NCBI RefSeq assembly: GCF_014198245.1
Contig: NZ_JACIHE010000009.1
Location: 62,001-126,000 of the forward strand
DNA: 64,000 bases
Source: Bradyrhizobium sp. cir1
GTDB lineage: Bacteria > Pseudomonadota > Alphaproteobacteria > Rhizobiales > Xanthobacteraceae
Direction: 5' to 3'
Part shown: positions 28,696 through 36,531 of the stretch, one piece after another
How positions within the stretch are numbered: position 1 is the first letter of the stretch
Layout of the letters: every line of letters begins with the position of its first letter
Program-made: the position numbers and the translations under genes
Notes under the pieces: model-generated
Database searches by the model: none
The model's input: only the letters and a program-made list of their open reading frames with translations
Told to the model about the DNA's origin: nothing

Positions 28696-29544
28696 ATGAC
28701 TGTCTTGGAAACGCCAATCCTGCGGGAGGTCCGGAGCAACCATCGCTCGCCCGCGGGCGTGCACCTGGTCGCGCGCGACTATCCCAAGGGCATGCGGATC
28801 GATCCGCATTTGCATCGCGAGGCGCAGCTGATCTACGCGGCACGCGGCACCATGCAGGTGACGACGCCCGGGGGACGCTGGCTGGTGCCGCCGGACCGCG
28901 CGGTCTGGGTGCCGGCCGGGCTGGAGCACGCCCTCGACCTGCTCGCCGACATCGAAATGCGCACGCTGTATTTCGACCTGTCCTGGCTCAAGCGCGAAAA
29001 GCGCTATGAGGGATTGACCAGGGAATTCGTGGTGCGGGTGTCGCCGCTGCTCAATCAGGCGATCCTGGCGCTGTTCGACGCGCGCAACACGGAAGAGCGC
29101 ACCGAGCTGCTGGTTCGCCTGGTGATGCTGGAACTGCACCAGGCCGAGGATTCCGCGACCTTCGTGCCGCTGCCACGCGAGCCGCGCTGCCGGCGCGCCG
29201 CTATGATCGTGCTCGACGATCCCACCGGCCTGCACGATATCGACACCCTGGCGCGCGAGGTCGGAACCTCCGCGCGGACGCTGTCGCGGCTGTTCTCGAG
29301 CGAAACGCAGCTGAGCTTCAAGAGCTGGTGCCAGCGCGCCCGCATTGCAGCCGCAATCCAGCTTCTGTCGACGGATGCCAGCGTGTCGGTGAAGCAGCTC
29401 GCGACCCAGCTCGGCTACGCCAGCGTGCCGGCATTCTCTGCGGCGTTCCGCCAGGTGACGGGGCGGACGCCGACGGAGTTTGCCACACACACGGTGTCAT
29501 CGCCCGGCTTGACCTGGCGATCCAGTACTCCGAGACGGCTGTGA
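28696..29544 (+). CDS. AraC-family regulator with N-terminal cupin domain
   Basis: This 282-residue regulator begins with a cupin-type sensor domain (MRIDPHLHREAQLIYAARG, WLVPPDRAVWVPAGLEHALD). It ends with the AraC double helix-turn-helix (HDIDTLAREVGTSARTLSRL, VKQLATQLGYASVPAFSAAF, then FRQVTGRTPTEF). ATG 28696 is chosen; a GTG at 28687 would add three residues. The last 16 codons lie inside a palindromic repeat (29496-29598), so the tail SPGLTWRSSTPRRL is probably repeat-derived rather than ancestral. It is divergent from the MFS gene it likely controls. Confidence 0.88.
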   Translation: MTVLETPILREVRSNHRSPAGVHLVARDYPKGMRIDPHLHREAQLIYAARGTMQVTTPGGRWLVPPDRAVWVPAGLEHALDLLADIEMRTLYFDLSWLKREKRYEGLTREFVVRVSPLLNQAILALFDARNTEERTELLVRLVMLELHQAEDSATFVPLPREPRCRRAAMIVLDDPTGLHDIDTLAREVGTSARTLSRLFSSETQLSFKSWCQRARIAAAIQLLSTDASVSVKQLATQLGYASVPAFSAAFRQVTGRTPTEFATHTVSSPGLTWRSSTPRRL

Positions 29545-29598
29545 TTGAATCGATGGGCCGCGGCGTACTGGATGCCCCGCCTGCGCGGGGCATGACAG
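29496..29598. repeat. Palindromic repeat overlapping the AraC 3' end
   Basis: GTCATCGCCCGGCTTGACC, then CGATCCAGTACTCCGAGACG, pairs across a short loop with CGTACTGGATGCCCCGCC and GCGGGGCATGAC. This third intergenic repeat family has intruded into the coding end of the regulator gene. A partial copy (GCTCCCCCGGCATGACACC) follows at about 29621-29639. The remaining gap to 29758 shows no gene. Confidence 0.75.
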
Positions 29599-29758
29599 CT
29601 TTCGTGTGGCTTCGGCGCGGCTCCCCCGGCATGACACCATTCTCCAAACGCACCGCCCAACTAAAGATGCCGCATTCGCCTGCTTGATTGTGATCGGCTT
29701 GCGCCTAAATCCCGTGTAAGCTTCCCGCACCGCACAAACCCGGATTCGAAAAGCCCAG

Positions 29759-31111
29759 ATGGCCAACGCCTTCTTCTCCGACCTGCTCGCCACGATCTCC
29801 GAGCGCGGCCGCACGCTGCTTCGGCGCGGCGAAGGTTCTGACACCAAACAGGACGCCGACGGGCTGATCGAGCTCTGCGGCGCGCTGCTGTCGGGCCGGG
29901 GCGAAGCCTCAGGCACGGCGATGGCGCGCGAGGTGCTCGATCTCTACAGGGATCTGGATGCGGCGGGACGCCGCGCCTTCTTCGAGGCGCTGGTGCGCGA
30001 TTTCGGCCCGGACCGGGAACGCCTGTCCCAGGCGATCGAGAAATGGCGCGCCGAGCCGACCGACGAAGACGCAAGCTCGCTGCATTTCGCCTCGGAGCCG
30101 CGGCGGCAGGAGCTGATCCGCCGCCTCAACCGGGCGCCCGGCGGCACCGGCGATCTCGTCGCCATGCGCGCCGATTTGCTCGGCATGATGAACGGGCACA
30201 CCGATCTCGCCGCGCTCGACCGCGACGTCTCGCATCTCCTCTCTTCGTGGTTCAACAGGGGGTTTCTCGTGCTGCGCCGGATTGACTGGTCGACCCCGGC
30301 CAACATCCTCGAAAAGATCATCCGTTATGAGGCCGTGCACGAGATCAGCGACTGGGACGATCTGCGCCGCCGCATCGATCCGGTCGATCGCCGCTGCTAC
30401 GCCTTCTTCCATCCGGCGATGGTCGACGAGCCGTTGATCTTCGTCGAAGTGGCGCTGACCGAAACCATCCCCGGCGCGATCGCGCCGCTGCTCGCGGTCG
30501 ACCGCCAGTATCTGCCGATCGAGCGCGCGCGCACCGCCGTGTTCTACTCGATCTCCAACACCCAGCGCGGCCTTGGCGGCATCTCCTTCGGCAGCTTCCT
30601 GATCAAGCAGGTGGTCGAGGAGCTGCGCCGTGAGCTGCCGAAGCTCGACAGCTTCGTGACGCTGTCGCCGGTGCCGGGCTTCATGCCATGGGTGAAGCAG
30701 GACAAGGACCTGCCGCTGTCGGACGAGGACCGCGAGGTGCTGAAGCGCCTCGACGATCCCAAATGGTTCGAGAGCCCCGAGACGACAACGCTGCTCCGCG
30801 GCGTCCTGGAGCCGCTCGCCGCCTACTTTTTCCTGAAGGCGCGCACGCCCAAGGGCCGGCTGATCGATTCCGTCGCCCGCTTCCATCTCGGCAACGGCGC
30901 GCGTCTGGAGCGCATCAACTGGCTGGGCGACCTCTCGCCGAAGGGCCTGCGCGAGTCGGCCGGGGTGATGGTCAACTATCTCTACCGCCTCGACGACATC
31001 GAGAAGAACCACGAAGCCTACGCCAATGACGGCGAGGTCGTGGCCTCCAGCGCGGTGAAGAAGCTGCTCAAGGGCGAAGGAAGGCGGCTGCTGGACATGC
31101 GGTTGTCGTAG
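29759..31111 (+). CDS. Malonyl-CoA decarboxylase
   Basis: This 450-residue enzyme converts malonyl-CoA to acetyl-CoA and CO2, allowing malonate use or removal of excess malonyl-CoA. The N-terminal helical domain covers about residues 1-170. The acetyltransferase-like catalytic domain contains the family blocks CYAFFHPAMVDEPLIFVEVA and AVFYSISNTQRGLGGISFGS. The conserved HPAM and the Ser of SNTQ are in the active-site region. Neither matB (malonyl-CoA synthetase) nor a malonate transporter is next to it, so it acts alone here. A cluster of palindromic repeats follows its stop. Confidence 0.93.
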   Translation: MANAFFSDLLATISERGRTLLRRGEGSDTKQDADGLIELCGALLSGRGEASGTAMAREVLDLYRDLDAAGRRAFFEALVRDFGPDRERLSQAIEKWRAEPTDEDASSLHFASEPRRQELIRRLNRAPGGTGDLVAMRADLLGMMNGHTDLAALDRDVSHLLSSWFNRGFLVLRRIDWSTPANILEKIIRYEAVHEISDWDDLRRRIDPVDRRCYAFFHPAMVDEPLIFVEVALTETIPGAIAPLLAVDRQYLPIERARTAVFYSISNTQRGLGGISFGSFLIKQVVEELRRELPKLDSFVTLSPVPGFMPWVKQDKDLPLSDEDREVLKRLDDPKWFESPETTTLLRGVLEPLAAYFFLKARTPKGRLIDSVARFHLGNGARLERINWLGDLSPKGLRESAGVMVNYLYRLDDIEKNHEAYANDGEVVASSAVKKLLKGEGRRLLDMRLS

Positions 31112-31132
31112 GGGCGCCTGCTCGCGCCACAT

Positions 31133-31557
31133 CGTCATTGCGAGGGGCCCTTGCGACGAAGCAATCCAGACTGCTTCTGTGGAAAGACTCTGGATTGCTT
31201 CGCTGCGCTCGCAATGACGGAGTGTGTTGCAGCAGCTCGTGTACTCCAACCTGCCGTTCGCCGGGGACCAGGGCGCCTGCAATGGCGCTCGCTGCCTCCA
31301 CCGTCATTGCGAGGAGCGCTTGCGACGAAGCAATCCAGACTGTCTCCGCGGAAAGACGCTGGATTGCTTCGCTGCGCTCGCAATGACGACGTGTGGGGCG
31401 GCAGCTTGAGTACCCCAAACTTCCGTTCGCCGCGGATCAGGACGTCAGCAACGGCGCTCGCTCTCTCCACCGTCATTGCGAGGAGCGCTTGCGACGAAGC
31501 AATCCAGACTGACTCCGCGGAGAGACGCTGGATTGCTTCGCTGCGCTCGCAATGACG
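31133..31557. repeat. Three hairpin repeats in a 169-base tandem array
   Basis: The hairpin CGTCATTGCGAGG... AAGCAATCCAGACTG, paired with TCTGGATTGCTTCGCTGCGC... GCAATGACG, occurs at 31133-31219, 31302-31388 and 31471-31557. The period is exactly 169 bases each time. The spacers are also homologous (for example GCCGTTCGCCGGGGACCAGG against TTCCGTTCGCCGCGGATCAGG and GGCGCTCGCT in both) but more diverged than the hairpins. So a composite unit was duplicated in tandem. No gene lies in 31112-31586. Confidence 0.9.
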
Positions 31558-31586
31558 GAGTGTGTGGCAGCCACCTGCCCCTGGAG

Positions 31587-31874
31587 TCAGATCAGCGTCT
31601 CGTACAAATCCATCCAGTCTGGATTGAGGCTCTCGATGAGGGCAAGCTTCTTCGCCCGGCTGCCACCCTTGATCTGCTTCTCGCGCGCAATCGCGTCGGC
31701 CATGGTCGCGTGCAGTTCGTACCAAACGAGGAGCTTGCACCCGTACTTCGACGAAAAGCCCTTCACCAATCCCTCGCGATGCTCGAACGCGCGGCGCGGC
31801 GGACTGGAGGTGACGCCCGTGTAGATCGTCCCGTTGCGGCGGTTGGCGAACATGTACACGCAGGGCTGCTTCAT
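31587..31874 (-). CDS. GIY-YIG nuclease family small protein
   Basis: This 95-residue single-domain protein of the URI/GIY-YIG endonuclease superfamily carries VYMFANRRNGTIYTGVTSSP, which corresponds to the two motif strands (VYM for GIY, YTG for YIG). Arg-Arg in PPRRAFEHREG is the catalytic Arg position, and a later Glu lies in AIAREKQIKGGSRAKK. Such small proteins (YhbQ/UPF0213-like) are common in rhizobia, with unclear roles in DNA processing. It is flanked on both sides by copies of the same palindromic repeat. Confidence 0.88.
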   Translation of the reverse strand: MKQPCVYMFANRRNGTIYTGVTSSPPRRAFEHREGLVKGFSSKYGCKLLVWYELHATMADAIAREKQIKGGSRAKKLALIESLNPDWMDLYETLI

Positions 31875-31943
31875 GATCGTACTCGGCTGAGGATAGCCTC
31901 TACGATATCACAACCAAGAGATGACTGCGAGGATTTCGCCACC

Positions 31944-32031
31944 TCGTCATTGCGAGGAGCCCTTGCGACGAAGCAATCCAGACTGCCTCTGCGGGAAGAC
32001 TCTGGATTGCTTCGCTGCGCTCGCAATGACG
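31944..32031. repeat. Palindromic repeat, fourth copy of the CGTCATTGCGAGG family
   Basis: CGTCATTGCGAGGAGCCCTT with AAGCAATCCAGACTG is followed by CTCTGGATTGCTTCGCTGCG and CGCAATGACG, in the same orientation as the three tandem copies. It lies between the GIY-YIG gene and the 3' end of the tartrate dehydratase gene. Confidence 0.88.
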
Positions 32032-32068
32032 GAATGGGTGGCGCGGACGTCGCGCTCCAACGATGCTC

Positions 32069-33238
32069 CTACTCCGCCAGCGCCTTCATCTCCTTGTAGA
32101 GATCGGACTTGCCTTCGAAGCCGATGCCGGGGAGATCCGGCATGGTGATGTGGCCATTTTCCACGCGGACGCCGTCGGGGAAGCCGCCGTAGGGCTGGAA
32201 CAGGTCGGGATAGCTCTCGTTGCCGCCGAGGCCGAGGCCGGCGGCGATGTTCAGCGACATCTGATGGCCGCCGTGGGGGATGCAGCGGCTCGGTGACCAG
32301 CCGTGGGTTTTCAAAACTTCCAGCGTGCGCTGGTATTCGCACAGGCCATAGGACAGCGCGCAGTCGAATTGCAGCCAGTCGCGGTCGGGACGCATGCCGC
32401 CATAGCGGATCAAATTGCGGGCGTCCTGGTGGCTGAAGAGATTCTCGCCTGTCGCCATCGGGCCGGGATAGAATTCGGCGAGCGCGGCCTGCAGCGCATA
32501 GTCGAGGGGATCGCCGACTTCCTCGTACCAGAACAAGGGATAGTCGCGCAGCATCTTGGCGTAGGCGATGCCGGTCTCGAGGTTGAAGCGGCCGTTGGCA
32601 TCGACGGCGAGCTGCGCGTCCTTGCCGATCTCTTCCAGCACGGCCTCGATGCGCTTACGGTCCTCTTCGATCGGCGCGCCGCCGATCTTCATCTTCACGA
32701 CGTTGTAGCCGCGGTCGAGATAGCCGCGCATTTCGCCGCGCAGCATCGAGAGAGCCTTGCCGGGATAGTAATAGCCGCCGGCGGCGTAGACGAAGACGCG
32801 CGGATTGGCCGTGACGCCGTGGCGTTCGGCGAGCAGGCGGAACAGCGGCTTGCCCGCGATCTTTGCCACCGCGTCCCACACCGCCATGTCGATGGTGCCG
32901 ACCGCGACCGAGCGCTCGCCATGGCCGCCCGGCTTCTCGTTGGTCATCATCGCGGCCCAGACCTTGTCGGGGTCGAGATTGTCGCCGGCTTCATCGAGCA
33001 GCGACTTCGGATCGGCCTCCAGGATGCGCGAGGCGAAGCGCTCGCGGAGCAGGCCGCCCTGCCCGTAGCGGCCGTTGGAGTTGAAGCCGTAGCCGACGAC
33101 GCGCTTGCCGTCGCGGACGACGTCGGTGACGACAGCAACGAGGCTCGTCGTCATCCTGGTGAAGTCGATATAGGCGTTGCGGATCGGGGAAGAGATCGGT
33201 TTTGTGATCTCGCGGACGTCGACGATGCGGACGGACAT
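32069..33238 (-). CDS. tarD: D-tartrate dehydratase, enolase superfamily
   Basis: This 389-residue Mg-dependent enzyme dehydrates D-tartrate to oxaloacetate. The sequence matches, residue for residue in numbering, the characterised Bradyrhizobium japonicum enzyme: the K-x-K bases Lys182 and Lys184 (VVKMKIGG), metal ligands Asp213, Glu239 and Glu265, and the catalytic His322 in IPHGGHQ. The start at 33238 (MSVRIVDVRE) fits the known length; an upstream reading runs through a repeat and is rejected. It is the last gene of an amidase-glutathione peroxidase-DUF3297 run. No tartrate transporter is adjacent. Confidence 0.95.
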   Translation of the reverse strand: MSVRIVDVREITKPISSPIRNAYIDFTRMTTSLVAVVTDVVRDGKRVVGYGFNSNGRYGQGGLLRERFASRILEADPKSLLDEAGDNLDPDKVWAAMMTNEKPGGHGERSVAVGTIDMAVWDAVAKIAGKPLFRLLAERHGVTANPRVFVYAAGGYYYPGKALSMLRGEMRGYLDRGYNVVKMKIGGAPIEEDRKRIEAVLEEIGKDAQLAVDANGRFNLETGIAYAKMLRDYPLFWYEEVGDPLDYALQAALAEFYPGPMATGENLFSHQDARNLIRYGGMRPDRDWLQFDCALSYGLCEYQRTLEVLKTHGWSPSRCIPHGGHQMSLNIAAGLGLGGNESYPDLFQPYGGFPDGVRVENGHITMPDLPGIGFEGKSDLYKEMKALAE

Positions 33239-33256
33239 GGGGATAGCCTTTTCTTT

Positions 33257-33344
33257 CGTCATTGCGAGCGCAGCGAAGCAATCCAGAGTGCTACTCGCGG
33301 AAATAGTCTGGATTGCTTCGTCGCAAGGGCTCCTCGCAATGACG
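33257..33344. repeat. Palindromic repeat of the CGTCATTGCGAG family, opposite orientation
   Basis: CGTCATTGCGAGCGCAGCGA with AGCAATCCAGAGTG pairs with GTCTGGATTGCTTCGTCGCA and CTCCTCGCAATGACG. It sits 18 bases upstream of the tarD start codon and would be in its leader if transcription comes from the upstream genes. Confidence 0.88.
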
Positions 33345-33401
33345 AGGCGAGAGAGTGCGCCCCTCGCAAAGACGAGGAGACAGCGGCGCGGCCAGCTCAA
33401 A

Positions 33402-33644
33402 CTATTTCTTGTCGCGAAAATACGGCTCGACCGGACCATGCACCTTGATGGTCAGCGGATTGCCGTGGCGGTCCTTGGCGTTCCCTGCGGTGACGCGGAC
33501 CCAGCCTTCGCTGATGCAGTACTCCTCGACATTGGTCTTCTCGATGCCCTTGAAGCGGATGCCGACATCGCGCGCCAGGATGTCCGCGTTGTAGTACGGG
33601 CTGTTCGGGTCGACCGAAAGGCGGTCCGGAAATTCGTCGCTCAT
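33402..33644 (-). CDS. DUF3297 family small protein
   Basis: This 80-residue protein begins MSDEFPDRLSVDPNSPYYNA and ends VEPYFRDKK. It matches the small soluble DUF3297 family of proteobacteria, whose function is unknown. It contains SEGWVRVTAGNAKDRHGNP, a glutathione-independent conserved core. It starts 11 bases after the glutathione peroxidase stop, so it is co-transcribed with that gene, which may hint at a role in redox stress. A repeat separates it from tarD downstream. Confidence 0.8.
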   Translation of the reverse strand: MSDEFPDRLSVDPNSPYYNADILARDVGIRFKGIEKTNVEEYCISEGWVRVTAGNAKDRHGNPLTIKVHGPVEPYFRDKK

Positions 33645-33655
33645 GATTGTCTCGC

Positions 33656-34132
33656 TCACAACAGGGTCTCGATTTGGTGCCGCAATCCTTCGGGCCGGGC
33701 GGTCGGCGCGTAGCGCGCGATCACCTTGCCGGCACGGTCCACCAGGAATTTGGTGAAATTCCATTTGATGGAAGCGCCTAGCAGGCCGGATTGCTGACGT
33801 TTCAGGTACTCATACAGGGGATGCGCCTTCGGCCCGTTGACGTCGATCTTCTCGAACAGGGGGAAGGTGACGTCGTAATGGGTCGAGCAGAATTCCTGGA
33901 TCTCGCTCGCCTGCCCCGGCTCCTGCGCACCGAACTGGTTGCAGGGAAAACCGAGCACCGAGAAGCCCCGCGGCGACAGATCGCGATAGAGATCTTCCAG
34001 GCCGCGATATTGCGGCGTGAAGCCGCATTTGCTCGCGGTGTTGACGATCAGCAGCACCTGTCCCTCGAACCGGCGCATCGGGACCTCCTCGCCGGCAAGC
34101 GAGTTGGCCTTGAAGTCGTAAATCGCAGGCAT
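33656..34132 (-). CDS. Glutathione peroxidase family protein
   Basis: This 158-residue thioredoxin-fold peroxidase reduces peroxides with thiols. The catalytic residues are seen as Cys in VNTASKCGFTPQY (about residue 36), Gln in FPCNQFGAQEPG and Trp-Asn in IKWNFTKFLVD. A cysteine, not selenocysteine, is used, so glutathione or thioredoxin may be the electron donor. No signal peptide is present. Its ATG lies 2 bases after the amidase stop, which makes co-translation likely. Confidence 0.93.
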   Translation of the reverse strand: MPAIYDFKANSLAGEEVPMRRFEGQVLLIVNTASKCGFTPQYRGLEDLYRDLSPRGFSVLGFPCNQFGAQEPGQASEIQEFCSTHYDVTFPLFEKIDVNGPKAHPLYEYLKRQQSGLLGASIKWNFTKFLVDRAGKVIARYAPTARPEGLRHQIETLL

Positions 34133-34134
34133 CG

Positions 34135-35535
34135 CTAGCCCACGGGGTCGATCGGCGACGGCGGCACGCCGCCGGCCTCGATCGCTTCGCCTGCGAGCAG
34201 GCAGAGGTCCTCGCGGTAGCGGCCCGACACGATGTGCACGCCGACCGGCGCCTTGCCGACGAGGCCGGTGGAGACCACAAGGCCGGGCAGGCCCATGAAC
34301 GGAATCGCAATCTGAGGCAGCTGCGCTTCCCAGACACGCTTGAAGGACTCGTCGTCCTCGAGGTCGAGGTGATCGGGGAACGGCAGTTCGCCGGAGACCG
34401 GCGTCAGCAGCACGGCATATTTTTCGAAGAACAGCATCCAGTCGCGGGTGAACGTGGCTCTTCGGGTCAGCGCCTTCGCGAAGTCCGCCTGATCCATCGG
34501 CGTGACCCTGCTGCGATTGCCGCGCAGGCACGCCAGCGCGCCGGGATCGCCCTCGCGTTCGGCCATTTCCAACTGCGCATCAAAGCCGTCACCGAGCCAC
34601 AGCTTGATCTGCCACTCGACCGCTTCGCGCATCGGCGGGGTGTTTTCGATCACATCGACGGTCCAGCCGGCGCGCTCCAGGCGCTTGCCGGCATCGGTCA
34701 CCGCGGCCTTCACGTCCGGCGTCGTGGCAAGGCCATCCGGGTTGAGGCAGAGCGCGGCACGCTTCGGCCGCGCGGGACCTTGCAGTGGCACCGGCACATA
34801 CCAGGGATCGCGGATGTCGCGGGCCGACATCGCTTCGAGCGAGATACGTAGATCGTTGACGGTGCGGGCCAGCGGGCCCGACACCGCCATGATCTGCGGC
34901 CCGATCGGGCGCTCCGGCAGCACCGGGTTGAAGGCGGGGATGCGGCCCAAGGTCGGGCGCAGGCCGTGCACGCCGCAGGCATAGGCGGGGTAGCGGATCG
35001 AGCCGGCAATGTCGGTGCCATGGGCGATGTGGCCGATGCCGGCCGCGACCGCCGAGCCGGCGCCGCCGGAGGAGCCGCCCGGCGTCAGCGAGGCGTCGCG
35101 CGGGTTCTTGGTGTCGCCATGGACCAGATTGGTGGTGAACCAGCGATAGGAAAAGGCCGGGCAATTGGTGCGGCCGAGCAGAATGGCGCCCGATTTCCGG
35201 AAATTGGCGACCACCGGATTGTCCTCGCGCGCGATCAGGTCGCGCTGCAGCTTGAGGCCGTTGGTGGTGGCAAAGCCCTCCTGGTCGACATTGGCCTTGA
35301 TGGTGACGGGCACGCCGGCGAGCACGCCGGGATCCTCGCCCCTGGCAATTGCGGCATCGACGGCGTCGGCCTGCTTGAGCACATCCTCCGGGCGGTGGTC
35401 GATCACCGCGTTGAGGGCGGGGTTGACCGCGTCCAGGCGGGCGAGGCCGGCCTTGGCCGCCTCCCGGGCGGACACCTTCTTGGATTTGACGAGGGCGGCG
35501 AGGTCGGCGGCCGACAGGCGCCAGAGATCTTGCAT
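34135..35535 (-). CDS. Amidase signature family hydrolase
   Basis: This 466-residue amidase has the Ser-cisSer-Lys triad: Lys in VPVTIKANVDQEG near residue 80, cis-Ser in SLTPGGSSGGAGSAVAAGIG near 155, and nucleophile Ser in HGTDIAGSIRYPAYACGVHG near 180. The domain order and length fit GatA-like amidases that act on small amides. GatB and GatC partners are absent here, so it is a catabolic amidase, not the tRNA amidotransferase. It leads the run amidase-peroxidase-DUF3297. Confidence 0.9.
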   Translation of the reverse strand: MQDLWRLSAADLAALVKSKKVSAREAAKAGLARLDAVNPALNAVIDHRPEDVLKQADAVDAAIARGEDPGVLAGVPVTIKANVDQEGFATTNGLKLQRDLIAREDNPVVANFRKSGAILLGRTNCPAFSYRWFTTNLVHGDTKNPRDASLTPGGSSGGAGSAVAAGIGHIAHGTDIAGSIRYPAYACGVHGLRPTLGRIPAFNPVLPERPIGPQIMAVSGPLARTVNDLRISLEAMSARDIRDPWYVPVPLQGPARPKRAALCLNPDGLATTPDVKAAVTDAGKRLERAGWTVDVIENTPPMREAVEWQIKLWLGDGFDAQLEMAEREGDPGALACLRGNRSRVTPMDQADFAKALTRRATFTRDWMLFFEKYAVLLTPVSGELPFPDHLDLEDDESFKRVWEAQLPQIAIPFMGLPGLVVSTGLVGKAPVGVHIVSGRYREDLCLLAGEAIEAGGVPPSPIDPVG

Positions 35536-35642
35536 GGCTTGCTCCGTATGACCGGCGTCTTTTAGCGCCGGGAACGCGGCAAAGCCATGCGGATTTCGCA
35601 GGGGCGAAGGGCGGGTTTGGCGAGGGCTGGTGCCTCATTCTC

Positions 35643-35759
35643 CGTCATTGCGAGGAGCTCGCGACAAAATTGCGAAGCAATTTTGCGCTGATGCGACGAA
35701 GCGATCCAGACTGCCTCCAGGGAGGGATTCTGGATTGCTTCGCTACGCTCGCAATGACG
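35643..35759. repeat. Palindromic repeat with a nested small hairpin
   Basis: This copy of the CGTCATTGCGAGG family has an extra insert, GACAAAATTGCGAAGCAATTT followed by TGCGCTGATGCG, within its left arm. The insert is itself a hairpin (AAAATTGC with GCAATTTT). An opposite-facing copy with the same insert occurs at 48955-49070. It lies upstream of the amidase gene; no gene is seen in 35536-35800. Confidence 0.88.
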
Positions 35760-35800
35760 GAGGAGAGAGCGGCGGCGCCCCTTACCCGACCGTGCCGCCT

Positions 35801-36058
35801 CTAATGCCGCGTCGCCGATTGGTCCGGCATGTCCAGCAGCGCCTCGGTGAAGGGAAACTCCAGCACGATCTCGCCGTCGGCGTCGGTGACTTCGATGACC
35901 GCCTCGAGCAGCGCCGGCTGGGTTCCTTCCGACTTCAGGACCTCCAGGATCATCTGGCGGGCGACCTCCCAGGCGCGATCGGGATTGCGCAGGTCCTCGC
36001 CGTCAGGATCCACGATCAATTCGTCGCCGATACGGGTGTTGAAGAAATATCTGGGCAT
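35801..36058 (-). CDS. DUF6894 family small protein
   Basis: This 85-residue acidic soluble protein begins MPRYFFNTRIGDELIVDPDG and carries WEVARQMILEVLKSEG, which fits DUF6894. That family is small, often multicopy in bradyrhizobia and of unknown function. It is divergent from the pqq operon, 262 bases away. No partner gene suggests a role. Confidence 0.82.
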   Translation of the reverse strand: MPRYFFNTRIGDELIVDPDGEDLRNPDRAWEVARQMILEVLKSEGTQPALLEAVIEVTDADGEIVLEFPFTEALLDMPDQSATRH

Positions 36059-36258
36059 GCCTGATCCAATGGGGTCGCCTGTCGTCGATTGGAAGCCGTT
36101 TCATACTCACAACTGGTTTATCCCGACAGGGATCACGACCTATCGACTATTTTACGTATGTCATCCGCTCGTCTTTACGGCCGCAATACGATTTCTTTGC
36201 AATGCAACAATTCCGCCGGCCTACTACCTAGGTCGGGAAAATTTCACTGGCGAACTTT

Positions 36259-36288
36259 TCCGCCCGCATTAATTTATCGGCGGGCGGA
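36259..36288 (+). promoter_or_regulatory. Inverted repeat in the pqqA leader
   Basis: TCCGCCCGC and GCGGGCGGA form a perfect 9-bp stem around a 12-base AT-rich loop, ending 32 bases before the pqqA start codon. It could be an operator, or an mRNA leader hairpin that protects or attenuates the pqq message. Two further dyads occur upstream: TTGCA-A-TGCAA at 36197-36207 and ACCTAGGT near 36226. Confidence 0.45.
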
Positions 36289-36320
36289 TACGTCCCGAAT
36301 TCACGAAAATGGAGAGCCAA

Positions 36321-36401
36321 ATGGCCTGGAAAGCCCCGAAGATCGTCGAAGTGCCCTGTGGCATGGAAATCAACATGTATGTGAGCGCCACCCGCAAGTG
36401 A
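36321..36401 (+). CDS. pqqA: PQQ precursor peptide PqqA
   Basis: This 26-residue peptide is the ribosomal precursor of the redox cofactor pyrroloquinoline quinone. Glu16 and Tyr20 in GMEINMY are the two residues cross-linked and excised to form PQQ; their E-x-x-x-Y spacing is exact. The N-terminal MAWKAPKI fits the family. A ribosome site (GGAGAGCCAA) precedes the ATG. The C-terminal tail VSATRK is slightly longer than usual. The gene is followed by a hairpin before pqqB. Confidence 0.95.
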   Translation: MAWKAPKIVEVPCGMEINMYVSATRK

Positions 36402-36449
36402 GCGGCTGGCGAGTTTGCGTTCTGCGCAGGTGGTTCTTTCGGTCACGAT

Positions 36450-36472
36450 AGGTTTCTGGCAGACAGAAACCT
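36450..36472 (+). terminator. Stem-loop between pqqA and pqqB
   Basis: AGGTTTCTG and CAGAAACCT form a perfect 9-bp stem with a 5-base loop, 49 bases after the pqqA stop. There is no T-run, so it is more likely a partial terminator or RNA stabiliser than a full stop. Such a hairpin would leave far more pqqA peptide message than pqqB-E message, which the stoichiometry of a consumed precursor needs. Confidence 0.55.
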
Positions 36473-36531
36473 TGTCCGAAACTGTCTCGGCCTGAGATCC
36501 ACCTCGCGACGTTCCCTCCAGGAGACGGATC

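Noticed and set aside
31133..31557. Possible CRISPR array
   Set aside because: There are only three repeats of about 87 bases with homologous spacers at 169-base steps, and the element recurs singly elsewhere in both orientations. No cas genes are present.
34135..35535. Glu-tRNA amidotransferase subunit GatA
   Set aside because: The amidase signature is shared, but gatB and gatC are absent and the neighbours are stress and catabolic genes.
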